From: Rhodococcus rhodnii
Lineage (GTDB): Bacteria > Actinomycetota > Actinomycetes > Mycobacteriales > Pseudonocardiaceae
NCBI GenBank assembly: GCA_000720375.1
Contig: JOAA01000015.1
Coordinates: 124,001-188,000, forward strand
Reading direction: 5' to 3'
DNA length: 64,000 nt
Part shown: in pieces, positions 35,177 to 42,642 of the stretch
Position numbering within the stretch: the first letter of the stretch is position 1
Layout of the letters: each line of letters begins with the position of its first letter
The notes under the pieces: generated by a model
Databases searched by the model: none
What the model saw: the letters and a program-made list of their open reading frames with translations, nothing else
Told to the model about the DNA's origin: nothing
Made by a program: the position numbers and the translations under genes

Positions 35177-35299
35177 CTACGCGAACTTCGGGCGCAACGC
35201 GGTGAACGGCAGCGGGTAGGGCACGTCGTTCACGTTGAAGAAGCCGCGGTCCAGCGCGACCAGGACGTCGTGATGGAACAGGTAATGCGGGTTGTCCAC
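35177..35299 (-). pseudogene. 40-codon gene remnant, unknown
   Basis: From GTG 35299 to TAG 35177 a frame encodes an MDNPHYLFHHDVLVALD-type start and a VPYPLPFTALRPKFA end, which read like natural protein with aromatic and Pro-rich pieces. No ribosome binding site is evident and the frame is closed just upstream by TGA. An adjacent frame (AKVRETLTRG) runs into it, as if a frameshift had split a longer gene. The parent family is not recognised. Confidence 0.25.
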
Positions 35300-35452
35300 G
35301 CGTCAGCGTTTCGCGGACCTTGGCTGGGCTGCTCACAGTTGTCCCTCGGCGACACCATCGGCGTCGCGACACCAGGCCAGGTCCAAGCCGTCATCCGAAC
35401 CTTCGGTTCGCCGGATGTCCTTGCCGTGCAGTGCTCTGCAGACCGTTGCGGA

Positions 35453-37024
35453 TCAGCGGGTCGCGGATCGGTTGGCTGGGTTGGTGTCCAATGTCAGCTG
35501 AAGCTGGGTGATCAGCCGCTGTTTGGGGTCGTCGAGGTCGATCCCGGCGATCTCCGCGGCCCGCCGGACCCGGTAGCGCAACGTGTTGGGATGGATGTGC
35601 AAGCGGTTGGCCGCGGCCCGGACATCGCCGAGCGCCTCGAGGTACGCCAGCACTGACGGCACCAAAATGTCCTTGGTGTCCTGTGCGACGAGGTCGGTGA
35701 GCCGGGGGTCGCGGATTTCCTCGTGCTCGGCGAGCAAGCCGAGCAGTTCGGCCATCATCACCTCGGCGCGCACATCGTTGATCGCCGCGACCGGGAGATC
35801 CAGTCCTGCGTCGAGGATGCGGTCGGCTTCCCTGCGTGCGGTGGCCGTCCGGCTGAGATCCGGTGCCATGCCGACGGCGGCCCGGACCGCGATACCCGGG
35901 TGTTGTCGTGCAGCGACGACGACTTCCTTGGCGAGGGTGATCATGCCGTCGCTGGCGTGCAGGTCCGGCAGCAGCGCGTAGATACGGGCGCGCAACGTCG
36001 TGACCAGCGCGGCGCGCCGGTATGCGGCCGCGTGCACGGCGATCAGGTTGGTCAGCTCGGCGCGCCGGAGTTCCAAGGTGGACCGGTCAGCGTCTTCGGT
36101 CAGTTCGAATGCGACTACTCCGGCCGCGCGTTTGGGATCTGCGCCGACGTTGGCGGCGACCGCGGCGGCAGTGGTGTGCCCGTCGAGCAACCCTTCGAGC
36201 AGGCTCTCGCGCAGCCGGAGCGGCGCGGCCGGGTTGTTGCGGCTGCGCACCAGGTGCAACGCGGTCACGCGGGCGGCGCCGAGCAACGCGCGTTCGGCGT
36301 GCTCAGTCAGCGGGACCGCACCTTCTTGCACCCAGATTGAACCAAGCGATTGGTCACCGGCATGGATCCCGACCGCCAGCCGTCGGCGGATCCCCAGCTC
36401 GGGGCGCTCGTCGATGCGTTCCACGGCTTCGCTCTTGCGCATCCGTTCGTAGACGCCCCACTCGCGCAGCTTGGCGAGGTACTGCTCGGGACCCTGCCTG
36501 CCGAGGATCGACAGGCGGCGCAGCTCGTCGACCTCGTCGGACGAACGCGAGTACGCCAGCACGCGACTCGCGGTGTCCTCGATGCTGACGAGACCGCCTG
36601 TCAGCGCGGCGATGGTCTGGGCGAGCGAGAACAAGTCGCTGACCGTCTCGCTGTCGGTCTCGGCGCCGATATTGGCGCGAGCCAACGACTCGAGCTGCTC
36701 CCACCGCGCGTCCGAACGCACCGAGAGCAGCGCGACGCCCGCGTCTGTCGCGGCGCGCTCCAACGCTTCGTCCTGGCCTTTGACCGCGACAGCGAGCGCA
36801 CCCCGGCGCGCCGCGGCACGCACCGTGGCGATCGCCGCCCGGCCGCGGACGCCGATGATGAGAACGACGTCGCCGGGCCGGACCTCGGGGTCGTCTTCCG
36901 GGTCGAGGATGACCACGTCGCGAACCAGGTCGTCCAGCCCGCGCGGCGCGGCGACCACTTCGACCAGGGGATCTCCGAGCGCCAGCAGCAGCTGGCGCAG
37001 TGTTTTGTCCGATCGGCTAATCAT
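35453..37024 (-). CDS. PucR-family regulator, probable activator of proline catabolism
   Basis: 523 residues: an N-terminal PucR-like/purine catabolism-type domain (VVILDPEDDPEVRPGDVVLI), a central GGDEF-like/CdaR domain, and a C-terminal HTH ending in LEALGDVRAAANRLHIHPNTLRYRVRRA, the diagnostic PucR HTH. It is divergent from the P5C and proline dehydrogenase genes across 62 bp, the arrangement of PruR/PruC-type activators. ATG at 37024 is chosen over a TTG three codons earlier. A tandem CAAATCTTA/CCAATCTTA at 37031-37049 is the likely binding site. Confidence 0.9.
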   Translation of the reverse strand: MISRSDKTLRQLLLALGDPLVEVVAAPRGLDDLVRDVVILDPEDDPEVRPGDVVLIIGVRGRAAIATVRAAARRGALAVAVKGQDEALERAATDAGVALLSVRSDARWEQLESLARANIGAETDSETVSDLFSLAQTIAALTGGLVSIEDTASRVLAYSRSSDEVDELRRLSILGRQGPEQYLAKLREWGVYERMRKSEAVERIDERPELGIRRRLAVGIHAGDQSLGSIWVQEGAVPLTEHAERALLGAARVTALHLVRSRNNPAAPLRLRESLLEGLLDGHTTAAAVAANVGADPKRAAGVVAFELTEDADRSTLELRRAELTNLIAVHAAAYRRAALVTTLRARIYALLPDLHASDGMITLAKEVVVAARQHPGIAVRAAVGMAPDLSRTATARREADRILDAGLDLPVAAINDVRAEVMMAELLGLLAEHEEIRDPRLTDLVAQDTKDILVPSVLAYLEALGDVRAAANRLHIHPNTLRYRVRRAAEIAGIDLDDPKQRLITQLQLTLDTNPANRSATR

Positions 37025-37086
37025 GGCAGCCAAATCTTAGCCAATCTTATAAAAACTGCAGGTGGAGCGGGACCTACGGTGGGCGC
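37025..37086. promoter_or_regulatory. PucR-pruA divergent promoter with direct repeat
   Basis: CAAATCTTA (37031-37039) and CCAATCTTA (37041-37049) form a direct repeat with 10-bp periodicity, followed by TATAAAAACTG. One helical turn spacing suits binding of two regulator subunits on one face. TATAAA could serve as a -10 element for pruA. Confidence 0.45.
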
Positions 37087-38712
37087 ATGGACGCAGTGAC
37101 CCGAGTACCCGCCCCCGTCAACGAGCAGGTCTTCGACTACGCGCCGGGCACCGCCCCTCGTGCCGCCCTTGAGGCCGAACTCGCGGCGCAGGCCAAGGAG
37201 ACCGTCGAGTTCACCCTGACCATCGACGGTGAACAGCGGATGGCAGGCGGCGACCGGATCGACGTCGTCCAGCCGCACAACCACCGCGCCGTCCTCGGCA
37301 CGCTGGCCAACGCCACGCACGAGGACGCCAAGGCCGCGATCGCCGCTGCCAAGAAGGCCGCGCCCGCGTGGCGTTCGCTGTCCTTCGACGCGCGCGCCGC
37401 GATCTTCCTGCGTGCCGCCGACCTGCTGACCGGCCCGTGGCGCGCCCGGCTGAACGCCGCGACCATGCTGGGCCAGTCCAAGACCGCCATCCAGGCCGAA
37501 ATCGACGCCGCCTGCGAGCTGGCCGACTTCTGGCGCTTCAACGTGCACTTCGCCCGGCAGATCCTCGCCGAGCAGCCGATCAGCTCGCCGGGCATCTGGA
37601 ACCGCACCGACCACCGGCCGCTCGAGGGCTTCGTCTACGCCATCACGCCGTTCAACTTCACCGCGATCGCCGCGAACCTGCCGACCGCGCCCGCGCTGAT
37701 GGGCAACACCGTCGTGTGGAAGCCGTCGCCGACGCAGTCGCTGTCCGCTCACTTGACCATGCGCTTGCTCGAAGAGGCGGGTCTGCCGGCCGGGGTGATC
37801 AACCTGGTCACCGGTGACGGCCTGGCGGTCTCCGAGGTCGCGCTGACCGACCCGGACCTGGCCGGCATCCACTTCACCGGTTCGACCAAGACCTTCCAGC
37901 ACCTGTGGGGCCAGGTCGGCGCCAACATCGCCAACTACCGGTCGTACCCGCGGATCGTGGGGGAGACCGGCGGCAAGGACTTCGTGCTCGCCCACCCGTC
38001 GGCCGACGTCGACGTGCTGCGCACGGCGCTGGTCCGCGGCGCGTTCGAGTATCAGGGCCAGAAGTGCTCGGCGGCATCGCGGGCCTATATCCCATCTTCG
38101 ATATGGAAGAGGATGTCGGCCGATTTCGTATCCGAAATAGAAAACCTGAAGATGGGTGACGTCACCGACTTCAGCAACTTCATGGGCGCGGTGATCGACC
38201 GCCGGTCGTTCGACAAGCTCGCCGGTGTGCTCGAGCGGGTCAAGTCCGACTCGTCGCTGACCGTCGCCGCAGGTGGCACCGCCGACGACAGCGAGGGCTT
38301 CTTCGTTCGCCCGACGGTCCTGCTGGGCACCGACCCCACCCACGAGGTCTTCACCACCGAGTACTTCGGCCCGATCCTGGCCGTGCACGTGTTCGACGAC
38401 AGCAACTTCGACACCGTCGTGCGTCAGATGGAGAACGTGGCGCCGTACGGCCTGACCGGTGCGGTGATCGCCAACGACCGCGCCGCGATCGAGCGCGCGA
38501 TCGAGGACCTGCGGTTCGCCGCGGGCAACTTCTACGTCAACGACAAGCCGACCGGCGCCGTCGTCGGTCAGCAGCCGTTCGGTGGCGGCCGGGCGTCGGG
38601 CACCAACGACAAGGCCGGTTCCCCGCTCAACCTGCTGCGTTGGGTGAGCCCTCGATCGATTAAGGAAACCTTCGTCCCGCCGACCGTTTCATGCCACCCG
38701 CACCAGGGGTAG
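37087..38712 (+). CDS. pruA: L-glutamate gamma-semialdehyde (P5C) dehydrogenase
   Basis: 541 residues of the ALDH superfamily, P5CDH type. Catalytic Glu lies in VGETGGKDFVLAHPSAD and Cys in EYQGQKCSAASRAY; the C-terminal FGGGRASGTNDKAGSPLNLLRWVSPRSIKE is typical of P5CDH. It oxidises glutamate semialdehyde to glutamate with NAD+. Proline dehydrogenase starts 9 bp downstream. Codons 38086-38152 switch to AT-rich choices (two ATA, AGG, TCT) although the protein stays plausible (IPSSIWKRMSADF); a homologous patch or inserted repeat may be the cause. Confidence 0.95.
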   Translation: MDAVTRVPAPVNEQVFDYAPGTAPRAALEAELAAQAKETVEFTLTIDGEQRMAGGDRIDVVQPHNHRAVLGTLANATHEDAKAAIAAAKKAAPAWRSLSFDARAAIFLRAADLLTGPWRARLNAATMLGQSKTAIQAEIDAACELADFWRFNVHFARQILAEQPISSPGIWNRTDHRPLEGFVYAITPFNFTAIAANLPTAPALMGNTVVWKPSPTQSLSAHLTMRLLEEAGLPAGVINLVTGDGLAVSEVALTDPDLAGIHFTGSTKTFQHLWGQVGANIANYRSYPRIVGETGGKDFVLAHPSADVDVLRTALVRGAFEYQGQKCSAASRAYIPSSIWKRMSADFVSEIENLKMGDVTDFSNFMGAVIDRRSFDKLAGVLERVKSDSSLTVAAGGTADDSEGFFVRPTVLLGTDPTHEVFTTEYFGPILAVHVFDDSNFDTVVRQMENVAPYGLTGAVIANDRAAIERAIEDLRFAAGNFYVNDKPTGAVVGQQPFGGGRASGTNDKAGSPLNLLRWVSPRSIKETFVPPTVSCHPHQG

Positions 38713-38721
38713 GAGGTAGAC

Positions 38722-39636
38722 ATGTTGCGTACCAGCCTGCTTGCCGCGGCGCGCTCGCCGTTGGCCCGCAAGGTCGTCGAGCGCAGCCCACTGACCAGGC
38801 CCGTGGTCAACAGGTTCGTCGCGGGCGCCGAAACGGCCGACGCGGTCGAGGCGACGCGCGCGCTTCGCGACTCCGGCCGAGCCGTCACGATCGACTACCT
38901 CGGCGAGGACACCACCGAGGTGTCGGACGCGACGCACACCGTCAAGGCGTACGTCGAACTGCTCTCGGCCCTGTCCGAGCAAGGGCTCGCGGCTGGTGCG
39001 GACGTGTCGGTCAAGCTGTCCGCGGTCGGCCAGGCGTTGCCGGGTGACGGTCACAAGATCGCCCTGGACAACGCCCGGCTGATCGCCGACGCGGCCGCCG
39101 GCGTCGGCGCGACGCTGACACTGGACATGGAGGACCACACCACCACGGACTCCACATTGGACATCCTGTCCGAACTGCGCGCGGACTTCCCGTGGGTCGG
39201 CGCGGTCCTGCAGGCATACCTGTACCGCACCGAGGGCGACGCGCGCGATCTCGCCGTCGCGGGATCGCGTGTGCGGCTGTGCAAGGGCGCCTACCGTGAG
39301 CCGGCGTCAGTGGCCTATCAGGACAAAGCCGAGGTGGACCGGAACTACGTGCGGGTGATGCGGATCCTGATGGAGGGTGACGGCTATCCGATGATCGCCT
39401 CGCACGATCCGCGGATCATCGCCATCGCCGGTGACCTCGGCGTGGGGCGTGACTTCGAATACCAGATGTTGTATGGAATCCGGCCGCAGGAGCAGGAAGC
39501 GATCGCGCAGCGCGGCGACACGATGCGTGTATACGTGCCATACGGAGTGCAGTGGTATGGGTACTTTATGCGCCGTTTGGCCGAACGTCCCGCCAACCTC
39601 GCGTTCTTCCTCCGCGCGATGGCAACCCGAGGGTGA
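38722..39636 (+). CDS. Proline dehydrogenase (monofunctional)
   Basis: 304 residues of the FAD-dependent PRODH barrel. VSVKLSAVG, LDMEDHTTTDSTLDIL, VLQAYLYRTEGDARDLA, RLCKGAYREPASVAYQ and IASHDPRIIAIA line up with family motifs for FAD and proline binding. It oxidises proline to P5C and reduces a quinone. The ATG at 38722 follows GGAGG; it is co-transcribed with pruA and the pair turns proline into glutamate. Confidence 0.94.
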   Translation: MLRTSLLAAARSPLARKVVERSPLTRPVVNRFVAGAETADAVEATRALRDSGRAVTIDYLGEDTTEVSDATHTVKAYVELLSALSEQGLAAGADVSVKLSAVGQALPGDGHKIALDNARLIADAAAGVGATLTLDMEDHTTTDSTLDILSELRADFPWVGAVLQAYLYRTEGDARDLAVAGSRVRLCKGAYREPASVAYQDKAEVDRNYVRVMRILMEGDGYPMIASHDPRIIAIAGDLGVGRDFEYQMLYGIRPQEQEAIAQRGDTMRVYVPYGVQWYGYFMRRLAERPANLAFFLRAMATRG

Positions 39637-39730
39637 CTTAGTTTAAGACGCGAATAAGATGACGTTCCCCAGACGTTCACTTGCGCTGGACAGGGTTGCG
39701 CCGGATTGATCAGCGCATGAAGGAGCGGAC

Positions 39731-41407
39731 GTGGGACATCACCACCATCACGACCACAATCACGAGCACTCCCACGTCACGGCCGAGGACCTGCCTCGGG
39801 CAGCGGATCTCGCGGTTCCGGACGCGGAGCTCAACCGCGAGGAGATGACCCGGCGGTCGGTCTTCCGCCGGGCCGGTCTGCTCGGCGCGGGCTTAGCCGG
39901 CGGCAGCGTGCTCAATGCCGCCCCGGCCGCCGCGACACCGCAGAACAACGTGCCGCGCGGCGGATTCCGTTGGCTCGCAGGTGATCACCACGTGCACACG
40001 CAGTACAGCGATGACGGCAAGTACCGCGTCATCGACCACGTGCGACAGGCGAACGCCTATGGCCTTGGCTGGCTGGTGATCACTGACCACGGTGGACCGG
40101 TGCACGCCAAGATCGGTGTGGACAAGGTCAACCCGGACATCAAGGCGGCCAGGGAGAAGTACGACGAGACCCTGGTGTTCCAGGGTCTGGAGTGGAACAT
40201 CCCGGGCGCCGAGCATGGCACGGTGTTCGTTGCCCCAGGCCGCAACGAGGCCTCGTTCCTCAAGGAATTCGAGCTCGGCTACGACGGCAGGACCAACGAG
40301 ACCAACCCGAACAAGGAAGCGCTCGCGATCGCAGGCGTGAACTTCCTTGCCGACGGTGTCCGTCGCCGCCGTGTCGACGACGCGCTGATGCTCGCCAACC
40401 ACCCGGCGCGCAAGGGAATCGACTCTCCACATGAGATCCGCGGGTGGCGGGACGCGGCGCCGAACATCGCCGTGGGCATGGAAGGCGCGCCCGGCCACCA
40501 GGCCGCCGGCATTCCCAAGCCGCACGGTGGCGGTCGCGCTCGTGGTTACTACGACGGCACGCCCGGATCGGACGCGTTCCCGGGATACCCGCCGCAGAGC
40601 TACTACACGTGGGGCGGCTTCGACTGGCTCACGTCCACAGTGGGCGGTATGTGGGACAGCCTGCTCGCTGAAGGAAAGCCGTGGTGGATCACGGCGAACT
40701 CCGACTCGCACAGCGTGTACGCGGATACTTCGGCGCGTGGCCCGAACAGCGACTTCAACGCCAACGGCCGCCACTCCGACCCGGTGCACGGCGGTCCGCT
40801 GAACCTGGGCGAAGGTGACTTCTGGCCGGGCTGCTACAGCCGTACTCACGTTGGCGCGCTTGACTTTTCGTATCGCGCGGTGATGGACGGGATTCGTGCA
40901 GGCCGGGTGTGGGTCGACCACGGCGGTCTGATCAGCGCGCTCGATGTGCGGCTGCGCAGCCGCGGCAGCTGGCTCTCGAGCGCGACTCTCGGCGGTTCAT
41001 TGCACGTTCGCCGTGGCACTCCGGTAGAGCTGACGATCAGCATCGATCTGGCGAACACCCCGAACTGGGCGCAGTTCGTGCCGGTGCTGTCGCGTGTGGA
41101 CATCATTCAGGGTGACGTGACCGGACCGGTGCAGGACCGGGACACGTTCACCGCGCCGCGTACGAAGGTCGTGAAGTCGTTCGAGGTCAACAAGTCCGCC
41201 GGGACGGTGAATTTCACCTACCAGCTCGGGCGGCTTGACCGGCCGGTGTACGTGCGGCTGCGCGGCACCGACGGCAACCGCGTCGCGCCTGGCTTCCACG
41301 GCGCCGCGGTGGACCCGCACGGCCCGGCGATCGACGTGGTCGGGGACGCGGACCCGTGGAAGGACCTCTGGTTCTACACCAACCCGATCTGGGCGCTGCC
41401 TTACTGA
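39731..41407 (+). CDS. PHP-domain phosphoesterase with natural poly-His N terminus and Tat signal
   Basis: 558 residues. The first 15 contain nine histidines (GHHHHHDHNHEHSH) in a natural metal-binding tail. Next comes an RR motif at 41-42 with FRRAGLLGAGLAGG and an AAPAAA end near 68, a Tat signal. Mature protein begins a PHP domain: DHHVHT (85-90), ITDHGG (118-122), and later His/Asp ligands in NSDSHS and DHGG. A C-terminal Ig-like/beta domain follows from about 390. PHP proteins bind two or three metal ions and cleave phosphate esters. GTG at 39731 has AGGAG 5 nt upstream. The tail would be removed with the signal. Confidence 0.85.
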   Translation: MGHHHHHDHNHEHSHVTAEDLPRAADLAVPDAELNREEMTRRSVFRRAGLLGAGLAGGSVLNAAPAAATPQNNVPRGGFRWLAGDHHVHTQYSDDGKYRVIDHVRQANAYGLGWLVITDHGGPVHAKIGVDKVNPDIKAAREKYDETLVFQGLEWNIPGAEHGTVFVAPGRNEASFLKEFELGYDGRTNETNPNKEALAIAGVNFLADGVRRRRVDDALMLANHPARKGIDSPHEIRGWRDAAPNIAVGMEGAPGHQAAGIPKPHGGGRARGYYDGTPGSDAFPGYPPQSYYTWGGFDWLTSTVGGMWDSLLAEGKPWWITANSDSHSVYADTSARGPNSDFNANGRHSDPVHGGPLNLGEGDFWPGCYSRTHVGALDFSYRAVMDGIRAGRVWVDHGGLISALDVRLRSRGSWLSSATLGGSLHVRRGTPVELTISIDLANTPNWAQFVPVLSRVDIIQGDVTGPVQDRDTFTAPRTKVVKSFEVNKSAGTVNFTYQLGRLDRPVYVRLRGTDGNRVAPGFHGAAVDPHGPAIDVVGDADPWKDLWFYTNPIWALPY

Positions 41408-41743
41408 GGCCCTGACCCGCACCGATCCTCCGCATACCACAGGGGTACGACATTCCGTGCTGAGCGCCCCCTGATAGCCAAAGCACCGGAGGGGTCTGAC
41501 ATTCGTTGCGAGCGTCCCCCGGGAACCAAGGTATTGGAGAGGTCTGACAGGTTGGGTTTGTGGTGAGGGCCGCTTGACGGGCATCAGGTGCCGGTGGGTG
41601 GCTCTCACCGGTATCTGACGAGGGCAGCCATGGCTCTGCTGCCATTGGCGCTTATCGCCGCCTGCGACAGCGACAATGACCCGGCGTGGCGTCCGGGAAG
41701 TCGTGGCCAAAACAGGCCGTCACCTTCGCGGCGAAAGGGTGCC
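41408..41743. other. Gap between PHP gene and DUF4239 gene
   Basis: A 336-bp gap between convergent genes. It contains the three tandem repeats and, near 41630, a plus-strand stretch encoding ALLPLALIAAC, which looks like a lipoprotein signal but whose frame then runs into the antisense of the DUF4239 gene. No terminator hairpin of note. Confidence 0.5.
41441..41555 (-). repeat. Three imperfect ~49-bp tandem repeats
   Basis: Units begin at 41441, 41490 and 41538. Each starts AGGGGTNNGACA and, in the first two, continues ATTCNGTGCTGAGCGCCCCCTG-like. The third is truncated. On the minus strand the core reads TGTCAGACCCCT. The region lies 34 bp after the PHP stop and shows no coding frame that I can support. 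Confidence 0.6.
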
Positions 41744-42517
41744 TCAGGGGATGCGGTTGAACTCGGCCAGTGCCGTTCTGAACGCGTCTGGTTCCGCTTT
41801 GATCAGGCCGTGGAAGGGCTGGTCGAGTTCGATCGCGAAGTACAGCGTGAACGCCAGGATCCCGGCGAGGGTCACGATGCTCAGCACGTGTCGCAGGTCC
41901 GCGCTGAAGCCGATCAGCAGCGGGTAAGCGACCATTACGAACGCGCCGATTATCGTGCCCCAGAACAACAGTGTCAGCAGTGAGCTGTCTCCGATCGCCT
42001 GCTCTATTCTCGCCCGGCGTTCGTCCGCGACCGAGCGCGCGTTCTGCAGTGCCTGGTCCCTTGTGGCCAGTTCCCGGTCGGATTCCGCGGGCAGTCTGCT
42101 GATCTCCGCGCGCAGCGCCACGAGCAGGTCGCCCGCTTTCCGGTCCGCCTTCTTCTCGTCCAGCATCCCCCACTCGCGATCGACCACTTCGGACGTGTAC
42201 TCCCGGACCAGCGCGCGGATCTGGTCCCGTTCCGCCTGCGGGGAGTTGGCGACCTGCCAGTAAACCTCGATCAGGCCGGATGCCTCGGCCTCCGCGTGTT
42301 CTTCGGTCGCGTTCGCCTCGGTCCACGTGATCACCGTGTAGAACGCGAGCACCACGATGAACAACGCGTTCAGCACACCGCCGACGAATCCGAGCGCCTC
42401 GGCGTTGTATGTCCCTTCCCTCGCCCGTTTTCGACGGCCCACCATCATCATGACGACCGCCGAGACCACCATCGCTGCGACAACCAAGAGATACGCGTAT
42501 CCCGGCACGACACCCAT
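41744..42517 (-). CDS. DUF4239 membrane protein
   Basis: About 257 residues with two N-terminal and two C-terminal membrane segments (YLLVVAAMVVSAVVMMMVG, FIVVLAFYTVITW; LLTLLFWGTIIGAFVMVAYPLLIGF, IVTLAGILAFTLYFAI) and a central alpha-helical soluble part. The TEANATEEHAEAEASGLIEVYW segment after the second helix is the DUF4239 signature. Function unknown. ATG at 42517 is preferred; an in-frame GTG lies three codons upstream. It is divergent from the DUF11 protein. Confidence 0.82.
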   Translation of the reverse strand: MGVVPGYAYLLVVAAMVVSAVVMMMVGRRKRAREGTYNAEALGFVGGVLNALFIVVLAFYTVITWTEANATEEHAEAEASGLIEVYWQVANSPQAERDQIRALVREYTSEVVDREWGMLDEKKADRKAGDLLVALRAEISRLPAESDRELATRDQALQNARSVADERRARIEQAIGDSSLLTLLFWGTIIGAFVMVAYPLLIGFSADLRHVLSIVTLAGILAFTLYFAIELDQPFHGLIKAEPDAFRTALAEFNRIP

Positions 42518-42642
42518 GTTTGACACACCGTCGCCGTCCGCGCCATGGGGGAGCGTCCAAATACACCGGGAGGAGTGAACGTGCTGGCGAGTCGTCACTC
42601 GCCTGACCTATCGTCCCTGCTAACCGCCTGACGGAGGTCACA

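Larger units (their letters stand above)
35066..35452. other. Gap between EspG gene and PucR regulator
   Basis: The 387-bp gap holds the heptad array (35068-35130) and, on the minus strand, a possible 40-codon remnant (35177-35299). The rest shows no recognisable element. Confidence 0.5.
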
